The translations under genes and the position numbers were made by a program. This document shows positions 33,354 through 42,406 of a DNA stretch of 64,000 bases, piece after piece. The notes under the pieces are model-generated. The model was not told the DNA's origin. It ran no database searches and worked only from the letters and a program-made list of their open reading frames with translations. Where the stretch lies: contig NZ_VCQN01000001.1 of NCBI RefSeq assembly GCF_005938125.1, positions 310,001 through 374,000 on the forward strand, in the 5' to 3' direction. Positions within the stretch are counted from its first letter, which is position 1. Each line of letters opens with the position of its first letter. Source of the stretch: Bacillus sp. BHET2 (GTDB lineage: Bacteria; Bacillota; Bacilli; Bacillales; Bacillaceae_B).

Positions 33354-34601
33354 ATGGAAGTATTTGTAGCCAGGCAGCCAATTTTCGATCGGAATGGTGA
33401 AACAACGGCGTATGAGCTTCTTTACCGAAATAATGAAATGAATATGTTTCCGAATATTGATGGGGATCAGGCCACAGCGGATGTCATCATTAATAGCTAT
33501 TTAAATATCGGTCTGGAAAGTTTGTCAGCTGGTAAACCGTGCTTTATTAATTTTACTGAAAATCTTTTGAAGTTAAGAGTTCCAACTTATTTTAATCCAA
33601 GGGAAATCGTCGTGGAGATTCTCGAAAGTGTGATTCCGAGTCCTGAAGTGGTGTCTGTATGCAAAGAGTTAAAAGAGTTGGGTTATAAGATTGCTTTAGA
33701 CGATTTTGTATTTAATGAAACGAATCACTCCTGCAGGGATTTAATGAAAGTGGCGGATTATGTAAAGGTCGATTTCTTGAATACAAGCGAAGAAGAGCGG
33801 GGAGGTATCGAAGTACTCTCCCATTTACTAGGGTATAAGCTTCTGGCGGAAAAGGTGGAAACAGATGCCGAATATGAGGAAGCGAAGCAGAAAGGCTATC
33901 ATTTCTTTCAAGGGTATTTCTTCAGCAGACCTAAGATCATCTCGACCCATGATGTCCCAACTTATTTTCATTCATATTATTCCATCATTCAGGGACTTGA
34001 AATGACGGAACCGAGCATTGAGTTAATCAGTCAATTGATTGAACAGGATCTCTCACTATCCTATAAACTGTTGAAATTGATGAATTCACCTGCTTACCGT
34101 CCTAAACATAAGATTCATTCTATTCGCCAGGCGATTGTTCTTCTTGGTCTGGTGGAAATTAAACGATGGATCTATATATTAGCAGTCCGGGAACAAGTGG
34201 GGAAAAGAAGGCAGCTTAAGAATGAAGTAATCACCTTATGTTTAATGAGGGCTAAGATGTGCGAATTATTGGCTGAGAAGCGAAACCATACATCAATGAA
34301 ATCAAGTTATTTCCTGACCGGGATGTTTTCATTGATGGATACCATTTTATCAATGCCAATTGATCATATTCTAAAGGATTTACCGTTGAATGATGATATA
34401 TGTAGTGCACTAACAGGCTCTCAGAATGATCTTAAGGACATACTGGAACTTGTGGTCTCGATTGAGAAAGCAGATTGGACCGCGATCGATTCTATAATGG
34501 ATGAACTGGCGTTACATAAACGGGAGGTCATGGAAAGCTATCAAACCGCATGTAAATGGACAGAAGATCTACTGACCCAGGAAATAGCTGAGGTGAGGTA
34601 A
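33354..34601 (+). CDS. EAL-HDOD domain protein (YuxH-like)
   Basis: 415 aa. The N-terminal EAL-type domain (about 1-190) starts with VARQPIFDRNGETTAYELLYR, but the metal- and c-di-GMP-binding residues are not intact: the EAL position reads EIL in VVEILES. The domain is thus probably catalytically inactive. The C-terminal HDOD domain (about 200-390) contains SYKLLKLMNSPAY and SIRQAIVLLGLVEIKRWI. B. subtilis YuxH has this architecture and is of unknown function. ATG 33354 is chosen; an in-frame GTG nine bases earlier overlaps the ribosome binding site AGGAG. Confidence 0.85.
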   Translation: MEVFVARQPIFDRNGETTAYELLYRNNEMNMFPNIDGDQATADVIINSYLNIGLESLSAGKPCFINFTENLLKLRVPTYFNPREIVVEILESVIPSPEVVSVCKELKELGYKIALDDFVFNETNHSCRDLMKVADYVKVDFLNTSEEERGGIEVLSHLLGYKLLAEKVETDAEYEEAKQKGYHFFQGYFFSRPKIISTHDVPTYFHSYYSIIQGLEMTEPSIELISQLIEQDLSLSYKLLKLMNSPAYRPKHKIHSIRQAIVLLGLVEIKRWIYILAVREQVGKRRQLKNEVITLCLMRAKMCELLAEKRNHTSMKSSYFLTGMFSLMDTILSMPIDHILKDLPLNDDICSALTGSQNDLKDILELVVSIEKADWTAIDSIMDELALHKREVMESYQTACKWTEDLLTQEIAEVR

Positions 34602-34606
34602 CACCA

Positions 34607-34903
34607 TCACCATACGGGTTTATATTCACCTGGAGTCAGATATCTTCTTTGTGGCTTTATATATCTTTTCAATTCCATAAGAAGGAGGCGCTGCAAATGC
34701 TTTGAAGAAATTTGTTGCGCTACATCTGCAGGAAAGGGATAAATGCCAATTTGATTATAGCGCACCCGAAAGAGGCCTTCATAAAGAAGGTCTTTTTTCT
34801 CATTCTGGATTCGTGCCAACACCATAACATCCCTAGATTGATATTCATCACTAGCTTCATCCACCTTATGGACTTGAAAACGAAATCGATATTCTTCCTT
34901 CAT
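34607..34903 (-). CDS. Small protein of unknown function
   Basis: 98 aa, soluble, rich in charged and aromatic residues (MKEEYRFRFQVHKVDE, LARIQNEKKDLLYEGLFRVR), no motif recognised. The ATG at 34903 has GGGTG at better spacing than an ATG two codons before it. Convergent with the EAL-HDOD gene, whose stop lies 5 bp away, and divergent from dapF. Confidence 0.55.
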   Translation of the reverse strand: MKEEYRFRFQVHKVDEASDEYQSRDVMVLARIQNEKKDLLYEGLFRVRYNQIGIYPFPADVAQQISSKHLQRLLLMELKRYIKPQRRYLTPGEYKPVW

Positions 34904-35086
34904 AATCATCACCCATTCCATTTTCTCGAAATGTAGGGAATAATTCAAATATAAGATGTTTCGTAACGAAATATAGAGAATTTCTTTCCTACATGAAAAT
35001 AAAGATGATTGCGTAAAGAGCTTGTTTGTGGCAAGCTAAAACTATTATGAATAGTTTACTAGTAAATTACCGTGGAGGGATTCACG

Positions 35087-36082
35087 ATGAACTTGAATCT
35101 AATTAAATGTCATGGCTCTGGAAATGACTTTTTGCTAATTGATGAAATGACTCATGGTTACGAATTTTCAGAGGGAGCAAGGCAAAATCTTGCCCTTGCA
35201 TTATGTGACCGTAAATCTGGCCCAGGAGCAGACGGAATTCTCTTTGTGTTGGCGAGTGAAAGATGTGATGCAGAAATGCGGGTGTTTAACGCAGACGGTT
35301 CTGAAGCATCCATGTGTGGGAACGGTCTTCGATGTGTAGGTCGCTATGTGTGTGAGCTTCTAGACAAACCAAGGATTGTCATCCAGACGATGAAAGCGGA
35401 TCTGCATGTTTCTCAACAGGAAGCTATTTATGAAAACATACCAACATATAATGTCGAAATTTCCCCTGTTTTATTTGATTTGAATGAATTGCCGATGAAT
35501 ATGGAACGTAAAACACTGCTTAATGAAAGCCTTCCGGAAATTTCGGACCGATTGACCTTTTCGGCATTGGCCGTACCTAATCCTCATCTGATCAGTGTCG
35601 TAAGCACAGAGCATATTCTGTCTAATGAGCAGAAAACGATATCAGAGACAGTGAATGGACCCAACAATCTTTTTCCTGATGGGGTGAATGTGAGTTTTGT
35701 TCATCCACTTGAGAGAGGTGCAATCTATGTCCGAACTTTTGAAAGAGGTGTCGGATTCACAAACGCTTGCGGAACGGCGATGTCAGCTTCTAGTCTCGTA
35801 ACGTGTTTGCTCGGTCAGAATGATTTTGGCAAGGAAATCGATGTATATAACAACGGTGGGAAAGTTCGTGTAGTGGTGAATCAATTAGGTGAAGGGCACT
35901 ACAGTATGGAATTGATCGGGAATGCAACATATCTTTATCAGTCTCAGATTGAATTGTCTATTAAGCATCCTGAAAGCTATCGTGAAGTATCTAGAATTGA
36001 CTTCACTGAAGAAGGAACGTATGAACTTCTTCAAAACCATGCAAAATCAATTGTAGATAATAAGGTGTTTCTAACTGCATAA
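35087..36082 (+). CDS. dapF: Diaminopimelate epimerase
   Basis: 331 aa behind GGAGGG. Converts LL- to meso-diaminopimelate for lysine and peptidoglycan. Both catalytic Cys are in canonical settings, MCGNGLRCVGRY in the N-terminal half and NACGTAMSAS in the C-terminal half; HGSGNDFLLID and the GPGADGILFV loop are also typical. It is about 45 residues longer than B. subtilis DapF (284 aa), mostly in a C-terminal tail after QSQIELSIKH. It is monocistronic here, apart from other lysine genes. Confidence 0.9.
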   Translation: MNLNLIKCHGSGNDFLLIDEMTHGYEFSEGARQNLALALCDRKSGPGADGILFVLASERCDAEMRVFNADGSEASMCGNGLRCVGRYVCELLDKPRIVIQTMKADLHVSQQEAIYENIPTYNVEISPVLFDLNELPMNMERKTLLNESLPEISDRLTFSALAVPNPHLISVVSTEHILSNEQKTISETVNGPNNLFPDGVNVSFVHPLERGAIYVRTFERGVGFTNACGTAMSASSLVTCLLGQNDFGKEIDVYNNGGKVRVVVNQLGEGHYSMELIGNATYLYQSQIELSIKHPESYREVSRIDFTEEGTYELLQNHAKSIVDNKVFLTA

Positions 36083-36106
36083 ATGAACAGAGTGGTGTCC
36101 CATCAG

Positions 36107-37969
36107 CTATGCTTGTGGGCCACCTTTTTTCTTTGGGCTGGACTGCTCTTTCAAAAAATGGACCACTTTGTCGAATAGCTGAAACTCCTTGATCGTTTCG
36201 AACTGGCTAAAGGGACAACCAAACTGTTGAAACCGTTTCAACACCACGTCTATTGTAAAATGACCAGGGTGGAGATCATCATTTACTTCATGCCACCAGA
36301 GGGGGGTAGCAACCAGAGCATCTTCATTCCCCCTTATTGAATAGGGTGCAATAATCGTTTTTCCTTCTCCATGCTGGACATAGTCTACATAAAGTCTCCC
36401 TTTTCGGTTCTTCTTTAACCGTTCAATTGTGAAGTCGTCGGGGTAATTAGACACTAGGAAATGAGCAATGAATTCTGTAAATAATGAAGTATCGTCCCAT
36501 GTGTATCCAGTCGGTATGGGGATATACACTTGAAGGCCCTTGTTTCCAGAAGTTTTAACAAAGCTTTGAAGGTTCAATTGGTCAAATAATTCTTTCATGA
36601 TTACAGCCGCTTTTACTGCAAGGGGAAATTGATCCCTGTTTGGGGGATCTAAATCAAAAACGATTTCATTCACATATGCATCGTTGATTTTTTGGAAAGG
36701 GACGTGAAATTCCAAAGCTAATTGGTTTCCTAGCCAGAGCAACGTCTCCAGGTTATGGCATAATGTGAAATCGATTGATTCCTCCTGGTACGTTTCAACA
36801 AATGGTGGAGCATAGTCCGGAGTGTTTTTTTGATAAAAGGATTCACCAAATACCCCATGAGGAAAGCGAATACAAGTCAATGGACGTCGCATCAAAAAAG
36901 GCAGGATAATCACCGACATTTTTCTTAAATAACGAATATAATCAAGTTTCGTCAAAGATACCTTCCGAAACAACTCCTTTTCAGGATGGGTGATTTCGAC
37001 TTCCTTAGGAATAGATGCGTCATCGATGAGGAATTGCTCTAGCGTACATGACTCATGGGAAGTGGAAAAGAGAAACTGATGAAAATGGGGCTCTCTCAAT
37101 TGACCATCATACACATGTAAATAATAAATCTCTACTGTAATGGAAGGGTCAATGTAATAGCGAGAGTGCTTTTTCATCGAACTATTTTTCTTAATCAAGG
37201 GTTTTAAAGTCTGCTTATCCTCAGGAGAAAGCCCAAAATGAAACGATCCGACCGATATAATTTGTTCCTTGTCATAGACGCCAATGTGAAAATAATCGTT
37301 TTTTTCGTCAAACGATGTAATGAAACACTTACATTTCTTCCAGTTCTTGCACTTAATCCAGTTAGTACTTCGTTTGCCTTCTTCCCATTTACTCTGTTTT
37401 CCCTTTGCGACCATTCCTTCTCCTTCTTCCTTTTGGACAAGGTCCCATAGCAGCTGGTGGTCCGTGAAATGGGGAACCATCTGAATGACGGCTGGATGAG
37501 AGGGGGACGGTTCTAAAGGGAACTGGATAAGGGAAAAGAGTTCCCTTAATTTCCCTTTCCTTTTATAATAAGCCATTTGATCATATGTATTCTTCTCCCA
37601 TTGAAGTAAATCAAATGCGAGAAATTTAACAGGTCTTAGTGTAGCTGCACGTTTAATCTTTTCCCTGTTACGCATTCTTCCTCTAGTTTGCAACTCAGCG
37701 AATTCACTGCTATAGGAAGAACGTAACAATACAATTTCACCATCTAGTACAAAGGGTAGAGGGAGTTTAAATTCACTGAGTAATGTTTTGATCTGTTCCT
37801 CTAACTCAGGAAAGATGGATAATAACTCTTTCCCATTACGACTTTGCAGACTCATTTCCTCTTGAGAATGAACTGAGAGGATTCCTCGGAAACCATCATA
37901 TTTGACTTCGTAATACCAGTCTCCTTTAGTTGGGATTTCATGTTGTAGGGTAGGAAGCATCGGTCTCAT
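36107..37969 (-). CDS. ligD: Bacterial NHEJ DNA ligase LigD (ligase-polymerase, no nuclease domain)
   Basis: 620 aa. N-terminal ATP-dependent ligase domain with the adenylated Lys in EVKYDGFRG (residue about 23) and an OB-fold. The C-terminal polymerase/primase-like domain from about residue 330 (EVEITHPEKELFRKVS, HNLETLLWLGNQLALEFHVP, VFDLDPP with the metal-binding Asp pair, TSGNKGLQVYIPI). The order lig-pol without a phosphoesterase module is that of B. subtilis YkoU. With Ku it rejoins double-strand breaks, important in germinating spores. ATG 37969 follows AAGGTG. Divergent from ku. Confidence 0.93.
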   Translation of the reverse strand: MRPMLPTLQHEIPTKGDWYYEVKYDGFRGILSVHSQEEMSLQSRNGKELLSIFPELEEQIKTLLSEFKLPLPFVLDGEIVLLRSSYSSEFAELQTRGRMRNREKIKRAATLRPVKFLAFDLLQWEKNTYDQMAYYKRKGKLRELFSLIQFPLEPSPSHPAVIQMVPHFTDHQLLWDLVQKEEGEGMVAKGKQSKWEEGKRSTNWIKCKNWKKCKCFITSFDEKNDYFHIGVYDKEQIISVGSFHFGLSPEDKQTLKPLIKKNSSMKKHSRYYIDPSITVEIYYLHVYDGQLREPHFHQFLFSTSHESCTLEQFLIDDASIPKEVEITHPEKELFRKVSLTKLDYIRYLRKMSVIILPFLMRRPLTCIRFPHGVFGESFYQKNTPDYAPPFVETYQEESIDFTLCHNLETLLWLGNQLALEFHVPFQKINDAYVNEIVFDLDPPNRDQFPLAVKAAVIMKELFDQLNLQSFVKTSGNKGLQVYIPIPTGYTWDDTSLFTEFIAHFLVSNYPDDFTIERLKKNRKGRLYVDYVQHGEGKTIIAPYSIRGNEDALVATPLWWHEVNDDLHPGHFTIDVVLKRFQQFGCPFSQFETIKEFQLFDKVVHFLKEQSSPKKKGGPQA

Positions 37970-38106
37970 ATGTTCACCTTTTTTTAAGCTTAGTGTGACC
38001 ACATAAGAGCTGAAATATTTCCAAATGTTAAAGGGGATGAAGAGTGCTGGAGAACAAAATGATAAGGATAAGGGATTAGTTATAGTAAAGGAGGGTATTT
38101 AAAGAT

Positions 38107-38943
38107 ATGCATACCATTTGGAAGGGTTCCATCAGTTTTGGACTGGTGAACATACCCATAAAGCTTCACGCAGCCACAGAAGATCGAGATATTAAGCTTC
38201 GATCACTTCATAAAGAATGCCATACCCCGATTAAATATGAAAAGGTATGTCCTACCTGTGAAAAAGAAATAGACCAACATGAAATTGTGAAAGGCTATGA
38301 AGTGACGAAAGGGAAATTTGTGGTTCTTGAAGAAAACGAATTGAAGGAATTGAAGGATGTCGGTGGTGAAAAAGCTGTCGAGATCGTAGACTTTATCAAA
38401 ATCGAGGAAATCGATCCGATCTTTTTTGATCGAAGCTATTTCGTTTCACCGAATGATGGAGGGAAAAAAGCATACTCCCTATTACGAAAAGCCCTTCAGG
38501 AATCAGGAAAGGTGGGAATTGCGAAAATGACCATGCGTTCAAAAGAGCAACTCTCCATTGTTAGGGTGTATGAGCATACGCTCGTAATGGAAACGATTCA
38601 TTACCCTGATGAAGTACGAGGGACCGGTGATGTCCCGAATGTCCCTGAAGAAGATGACATTACAACCAAAGAATTGGAAACGGCAACAATGCTCATTGAT
38701 CAATTAACGACTAAATTTCAACCAGAAAATTATAAAGATCAGTATCGGGAACGATTAAGTCAATTGATAGAATCAAAACAAACCGGGGAAACAATAGTAA
38801 TGGCAAAAGAAAAAGAACCAAAAGAAAATGTAACAGATTTAATGGCGGCTCTTCAAGCCTCTATTGATTCATCCAAACCGAAGAAAGGGAAAAAGCAATC
38901 AAAAACAAAAAAGAAAGCAACTTCCAAGAAAAAAGCTCAATAA
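38107..38943 (+). CDS. ku: Non-homologous end-joining protein Ku
   Basis: 278 aa behind AAGGAGGG. The bacterial Ku core is complete: HTIWKGSISFGLVNIPIKL at the start, the zinc-like CHTPIKYEKVCPTCEKEI block, and IDPIFFDRSYFVSP. The C terminus is a Lys-rich tail (KPKKGKKQSKTKKK) that binds DNA and LigD. Ku rings hold DNA ends for LigD. It sits divergently from ligD with about 137 bp between, a shared regulatory region that in B. subtilis responds to the forespore sigma factor. Confidence 0.95.
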   Translation: MHTIWKGSISFGLVNIPIKLHAATEDRDIKLRSLHKECHTPIKYEKVCPTCEKEIDQHEIVKGYEVTKGKFVVLEENELKELKDVGGEKAVEIVDFIKIEEIDPIFFDRSYFVSPNDGGKKAYSLLRKALQESGKVGIAKMTMRSKEQLSIVRVYEHTLVMETIHYPDEVRGTGDVPNVPEEDDITTKELETATMLIDQLTTKFQPENYKDQYRERLSQLIESKQTGETIVMAKEKEPKENVTDLMAALQASIDSSKPKKGKKQSKTKKKATSKKKAQ

Positions 38944-38975
38944 AATGGTCGTTGTAAGTAAGGAGAGAGTGAAAA

Positions 38976-39644
38976 GTGTTGGAGGAGAAAAAGATTAAAC
39001 AAGGTGTTTTTGTTACTATTTCCCTATTATGCTTTATTGCATTTACATGGGGATTCGTATCCATCGTAGAAGAATGGAAAGAAAACGAAATCGCCAAATT
39101 TGATAATGGGGTATTTGATATCGTTAGAGGTACCATTTCACCAAAGCTCACGGCAATCATGACTTCGATCACGTTCCTTGGCGGCATTCAAGGGATTGCA
39201 ATCTTTGCTATATGTGTTGTTGCCATACTGCTTATTTTAAAAAAAGTTCCGCTTGCTCTTTTTGTATCAGTTACTATCTTGACAGGAGCTGGGTTTAATT
39301 GGCTGCTAAAATGGATTTTTAAACGGGAACGGCCGGATATCGAAGCGCTGATTGAACAAGGAGGTTATAGCTTTCCCAGTGGCCATTCCATGAGTTCATT
39401 TATCTTCTACGGTTCACTCGCATTCATTCTGTTTCGTGCCATTGATCACAAACGATATAAATGGGCCAGTGTAGCGGCAGTCGGCTTACTTGTCCTTCTG
39501 ATTGGGATTAGCAGGGTGTACCTGGGCGTTCATTACCCAAGTGACATAGTTGGCGGTTTTACTGCTGGAGGTGCATGGCTCACACTTTGCATTACGATAT
39601 ATATGTATTTCTACAAGCGTAAGCGTTGGAAAGAAGAAGCGTAA
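38976..39644 (+). CDS. PAP2-family phosphatase (PgpB/YodM-like)
   Basis: 222 aa with six transmembrane helices; GTG start behind AAGGAGAG. The three-part phosphatase signature is intact: KWIFKRERP, PSGH and SRVYLGVHYPSD, with the catalytic His. Such enzymes dephosphorylate phosphatidylglycerol phosphate or undecaprenyl diphosphate on the outer face. It lies 32 bp behind ku, probably cotranscribed, but the functions are unrelated. Confidence 0.87.
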   Translation: MLEEKKIKQGVFVTISLLCFIAFTWGFVSIVEEWKENEIAKFDNGVFDIVRGTISPKLTAIMTSITFLGGIQGIAIFAICVVAILLILKKVPLALFVSVTILTGAGFNWLLKWIFKRERPDIEALIEQGGYSFPSGHSMSSFIFYGSLAFILFRAIDHKRYKWASVAAVGLLVLLIGISRVYLGVHYPSDIVGGFTAGGAWLTLCITIYMYFYKRKRWKEEA

Positions 39645-39651
39645 TAAAGAA

Positions 39652-39741
39652 AAGAGGCTGTGACAAAAGGGTTTTAGCCAAAGAAAAATCCGAACGGTTA
39701 TTCGATGTTCATCCATGAAAATCGAAAACGTTCGGATTATT
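39652..39741. repeat. Dispersed repeat family C
   Basis: AGAGGCTGTGACAAAAGGG, TTTTAGCCAAAGAAAAATCC and GAACGGTTATTCGAT...ATCGAAAACGTTCGGAT. It contains an internal hairpin (ATCCGAACG/CGTTCGGAT) that may end the PAP2 transcript. The reverse-complement copy is at 44311-44388. Confidence 0.75.
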
Positions 39742-39803
39742 TATTTTGACTGTTCGTCTTTAGATTATATTGATTTTCGCTATGTTACAGCTTCTTTTAT
39801 TAG

Positions 39804-39978
39804 TAGGCTGTTTTCGTAACTTTGATGCTATAGAAAGTAGCGAGTAGTGGTTGATTTCCGCTGCAGGTGCTCGCTTTCCGCGGGGCGTGAGTTGAGCCTC
39901 CTCGGGCTTGCCCTGCGGGGTCTCAACTTTCCCGCAATTCCCGCAGGAGTCGAGCACCTTCCGCTACAATCAACTTTC
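39804..39978. repeat. Dispersed repeat family A, inverted full copy
   Basis: Reverse complement of the element at 21200-21374 with a few differences; core blocks CGCGGGGCGTGAGTTGAGCC and GCCCTGCGGGGTCTC. Confidence 0.85.
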
Positions 39979-40093
39979 TAAGTATGAGGACGAATCTACT
40001 ACTATACACGGCTAGAAAACATCAATTTTCAACGTGTGCAGTGGTCGATTTAAGCTTGAATAGTATGATACTATTTCATTCGTTTTTTTCACT

Positions 40094-40312
40094 AGTAAGC
40101 TCTGTCACAATATCTTATTTAGATGGTGAGGGGAACGGCGTAGACTCCTGCGGAAAAACGGGCGTGCCGAGACCCCGGAAGCGCAGCTGAGGAGGCTTGG
40201 CCGTTCGTCCGCCGGAAAGCGAAGCCGTTCCCTCATCATCTATCGCACACACTTATTGACAGAGCTGGGACAGCACCTACGTTAGAAAACAACAATCTTT
40301 GCGAAAAGAGCC
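40094..40312. repeat. Dispersed repeat family B, inverted full copy
   Basis: Reverse complement of 20909-21127; contains GGTGAGGGGAACGGCGTAG and GGCCGTTCGTCCGCC and ends in the AACAATCTTTGCGAAAAGAG block. Between the A and B copies (39979-40093) nothing coding is seen. Confidence 0.85.
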
Positions 40313-40324
40313 TATTAATATGAG

Positions 40325-40370
40325 AACTGCTAAGGCTCTGTCAATGAGATGGTGAGGGCAACAGCTTCAA
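40325..40370. repeat. Fragment of repeat family B
   Basis: ACTGCTAAGGCTCTGTCAAT and GGTGAGGGCAACAGCTTC resemble the left part of family B and stop near the 3' end of the next gene. Confidence 0.6.
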
Positions 40371-40394
40371 ATCATGAAGGTTTAATAAAAGCTT

Positions 40395-41945
40395 TTAGAA
40401 CAAATTGAAAATATATGGTCCGATCAAAGCAACGTAAAGAAGAATATAGATTCCCATAAAATAGAATGCTCCTCCAAACGTTCCCCAATCTTTATCTCTT
40501 CCCCATTTCCATATAAGGGCGGAGAGTGCACCGATAAGAAATAACGATACATACTTACTCCCTGAAAACGTCAAGTATTCAGGAGCGGAAAAATAGAAGT
40601 AATCTCCCATCGCTTTACTGATGAAGGTGAAAGGCATTGCCAAGAAAAGAATGATAGAAGCATATTCGACCCAGATGATTCCTTCTTTTTCGAAAATATT
40701 CGGTTTGAACATATAGAGTAGAATCAGGATGAATAAGGATGGCAAAACCCAGTAAAACGAAACCAATATCGTAAGCAAGCTGCTAAACAGCATGAGTACA
40801 CCATCATTAACCGCTTCTTTTACGCTTCGTTTAGACCACTCAGTACTTTTAGCAATGACCTGATCATTTTGAGAAGCCCCGAATAGCTCATAATAATCCC
40901 CTCCATAATCCAGCCATAGAATGCTTTCATCCGTAATTTGAAGGGGTGAATAGGTAAAATGCTTGGTTGTACCAATAGGAGCAGCCGCTAATTGAGTTGA
41001 ATCGCTGAAAGGGGCCAAGTAAAGGCTTACCGCATTTTGATCCCCCACCCTGTGGCTTTCAGACGTGAAAAGAATTGATTCTTTCCCTTTAATGATAGCG
41101 AGCTGAACAGATCGAGGACTTTGCAGTTTGAACCCGGACATTTCGTTGGTAAACACGACTTGTGCCGGTTTCAAAATGGAACTTCCTATTTCGTCCAACG
41201 GTGTTTTTAGTTTAAATATCTTATATGATAGTGTTCCTTGTGCACGCATTTCCTCATTATAAAGGATGGTTAATTGCTTGTTATCGTCCGAAAATGTTAA
41301 GCCGCTAATATGCTGGTTCGTAGCAGTATTCACTACCGCAAATGGCTGTTCAATTATGTTTCGGTCAGCATCCATATAGTGAAGGAGAGAGTGTGTGTCA
41401 TCCTGCTTCACTTGTACGATGGCACTGCCTGTTTCGCCTATGTATGCGTCCATGATTTCATTTGAAAAACGGTGAATCTCCTTAACGGATAAATCTTTTG
41501 TATTTAGGGAATACAGATGTTCTTTATTCCAATAATAAACATTTTTTGATGATGTGCTGATTCCTGTTACTTCTTCAGCGATTATCTTCACTTCTCCGCT
41601 TTCGGTTGAAGTCAGTTGGTCGTCTTTAATCTGTATGACCCTACTTCCATCTGTCCAAAAGGGTTTGCCTCGTGTAACACTCGTATGAAGCGTTTTTACT
41701 TTCTTGGCATCGAGGAATTCATTAAAGGTAAATTGAGTCACCGATCCCTTGCTTGCCAGGAAAAGTCCTTCTTCCCCGGAAAAGACGAGCGGTCGTTCAT
41801 CTGACGTGTAATCGAATGGGATCGATCTGCTCCAATCAGGATGAGGTTGCTCTTTGACTTGTAAAAGTTGTTGAAAGAATAGTGCTCCTACAAACAAAAG
41901 AATGAATAGAATCGGTATTCCAACGGTTTTAAATTTTGCTCTCAC
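40395..41945 (-). CDS. Membrane protein with large extracellular beta-propeller-like domain, function unknown
   Basis: 516 aa. One N-terminal transmembrane helix (about 8-25), a soluble segment of about 340 residues with repeated short strand pairs of the type seen in beta-propellers (FSGEEGLFLASKG, WTDGSRVIQIKDD, YYWNKEHLYSLNT, TFSDDNKQLTILYN, ESILWLDYGGDYYEL), and four or five C-terminal helices (about 390-516). This topology would place the propeller outside the cell. No family was recognised. Monocistronic; its 3' end abuts a repeat fragment. Confidence 0.7.
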   Translation of the reverse strand: MRAKFKTVGIPILFILLFVGALFFQQLLQVKEQPHPDWSRSIPFDYTSDERPLVFSGEEGLFLASKGSVTQFTFNEFLDAKKVKTLHTSVTRGKPFWTDGSRVIQIKDDQLTSTESGEVKIIAEEVTGISTSSKNVYYWNKEHLYSLNTKDLSVKEIHRFSNEIMDAYIGETGSAIVQVKQDDTHSLLHYMDADRNIIEQPFAVVNTATNQHISGLTFSDDNKQLTILYNEEMRAQGTLSYKIFKLKTPLDEIGSSILKPAQVVFTNEMSGFKLQSPRSVQLAIIKGKESILFTSESHRVGDQNAVSLYLAPFSDSTQLAAAPIGTTKHFTYSPLQITDESILWLDYGGDYYELFGASQNDQVIAKSTEWSKRSVKEAVNDGVLMLFSSLLTILVSFYWVLPSLFILILLYMFKPNIFEKEGIIWVEYASIILFLAMPFTFISKAMGDYFYFSAPEYLTFSGSKYVSLFLIGALSALIWKWGRDKDWGTFGGAFYFMGIYILLYVALIGPYIFNLF

Positions 41946-42056
41946 TATGATTTCCCCTCTTTCTCTCTATGTTTAGTGTGAGTACAATTTAGAATTTTAC
42001 CACAATTTGATCGAGAACACACCAGAATTTTCCTATATGTTTGTAATCTTTTCGTA

Positions 42057-42085
42057 TTGACATTTTGTTTTATGGGGATTACAAT
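42057..42085 (+). promoter_or_regulatory. Sigma-A promoter of the candidate small RNA
   Basis: TTGACA (42057-42062), 17-bp spacer, TACAAT (42080-42085). Near-consensus. Confidence 0.8.
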
Positions 42086-42104
42086 GATATTGAAAATCAT
42101 TCTC
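42086..42104. promoter_or_regulatory. Fur box overlapping the transcription start
   Basis: GATATTGAAAATCATTCTC matches the 19-bp Fur consensus GATAATGATAATCATTATC at 16 of 19 positions and lies immediately downstream of the -10 element, where a bound repressor would block transcription. Confidence 0.75.
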
Positions 42105-42216
42105 ATTGATACAAAAGAGTTCCCCCTCTTTCAACAGATGGAATGATTCATGATAAACCCCCTTTATTAGGTAAAGAGAGACGGACCTTTAGCAGATGCT
42201 TTGGGTCTGTTTTTTT
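42092..42216 (+). ncRNA. Candidate Fur-regulated small RNA with C-rich loops (FsrA-like)
   Basis: About 125 nt from the predicted start to the terminator, with no credible reading frame. AATCATTC (42095-42102) can pair with GAATGATT (42141-42148), enclosing a hairpin AAAGAG-TTCCCC-CTCTTT (42114-42131) that displays four C in its loop. A second patch AAACCCCC (42155-42162) is unpaired. The RNA ends in a terminator, ACGGACC/GGTCTGT with inner AGC/GCT, then T7. FsrA of B. subtilis is a Fur-repressed RNA that uses C-rich single-stranded patches to cover ribosome binding sites of iron-rich enzymes; the same design is visible here. Homology was not tested. Confidence 0.65.
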
Positions 42217-42217
42217 G
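42181..42217 (+). terminator. Terminator of the candidate small RNA
   Basis: ACGGACC...GGTCTGT stem with inner pairs, followed by seven T. Confidence 0.88.
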
Positions 42218-42406
42218 TGTAGTTTAGGTTGAGCTATCGTTTGTCTCTCCGCACTTCCCTTTATATTATGGAGGAAAACCTTTCAAGTTCATAAGGTCGT
42301 CTTCTTGTGAAAACACCAACGTTTTTGCTTTTGTTTTTATTGCATTTCGTATCCTTCTGTCGTAAATTGTTAAAGGATGTTTAATTATAGGGAGGGATAA
42401 AAGTAA

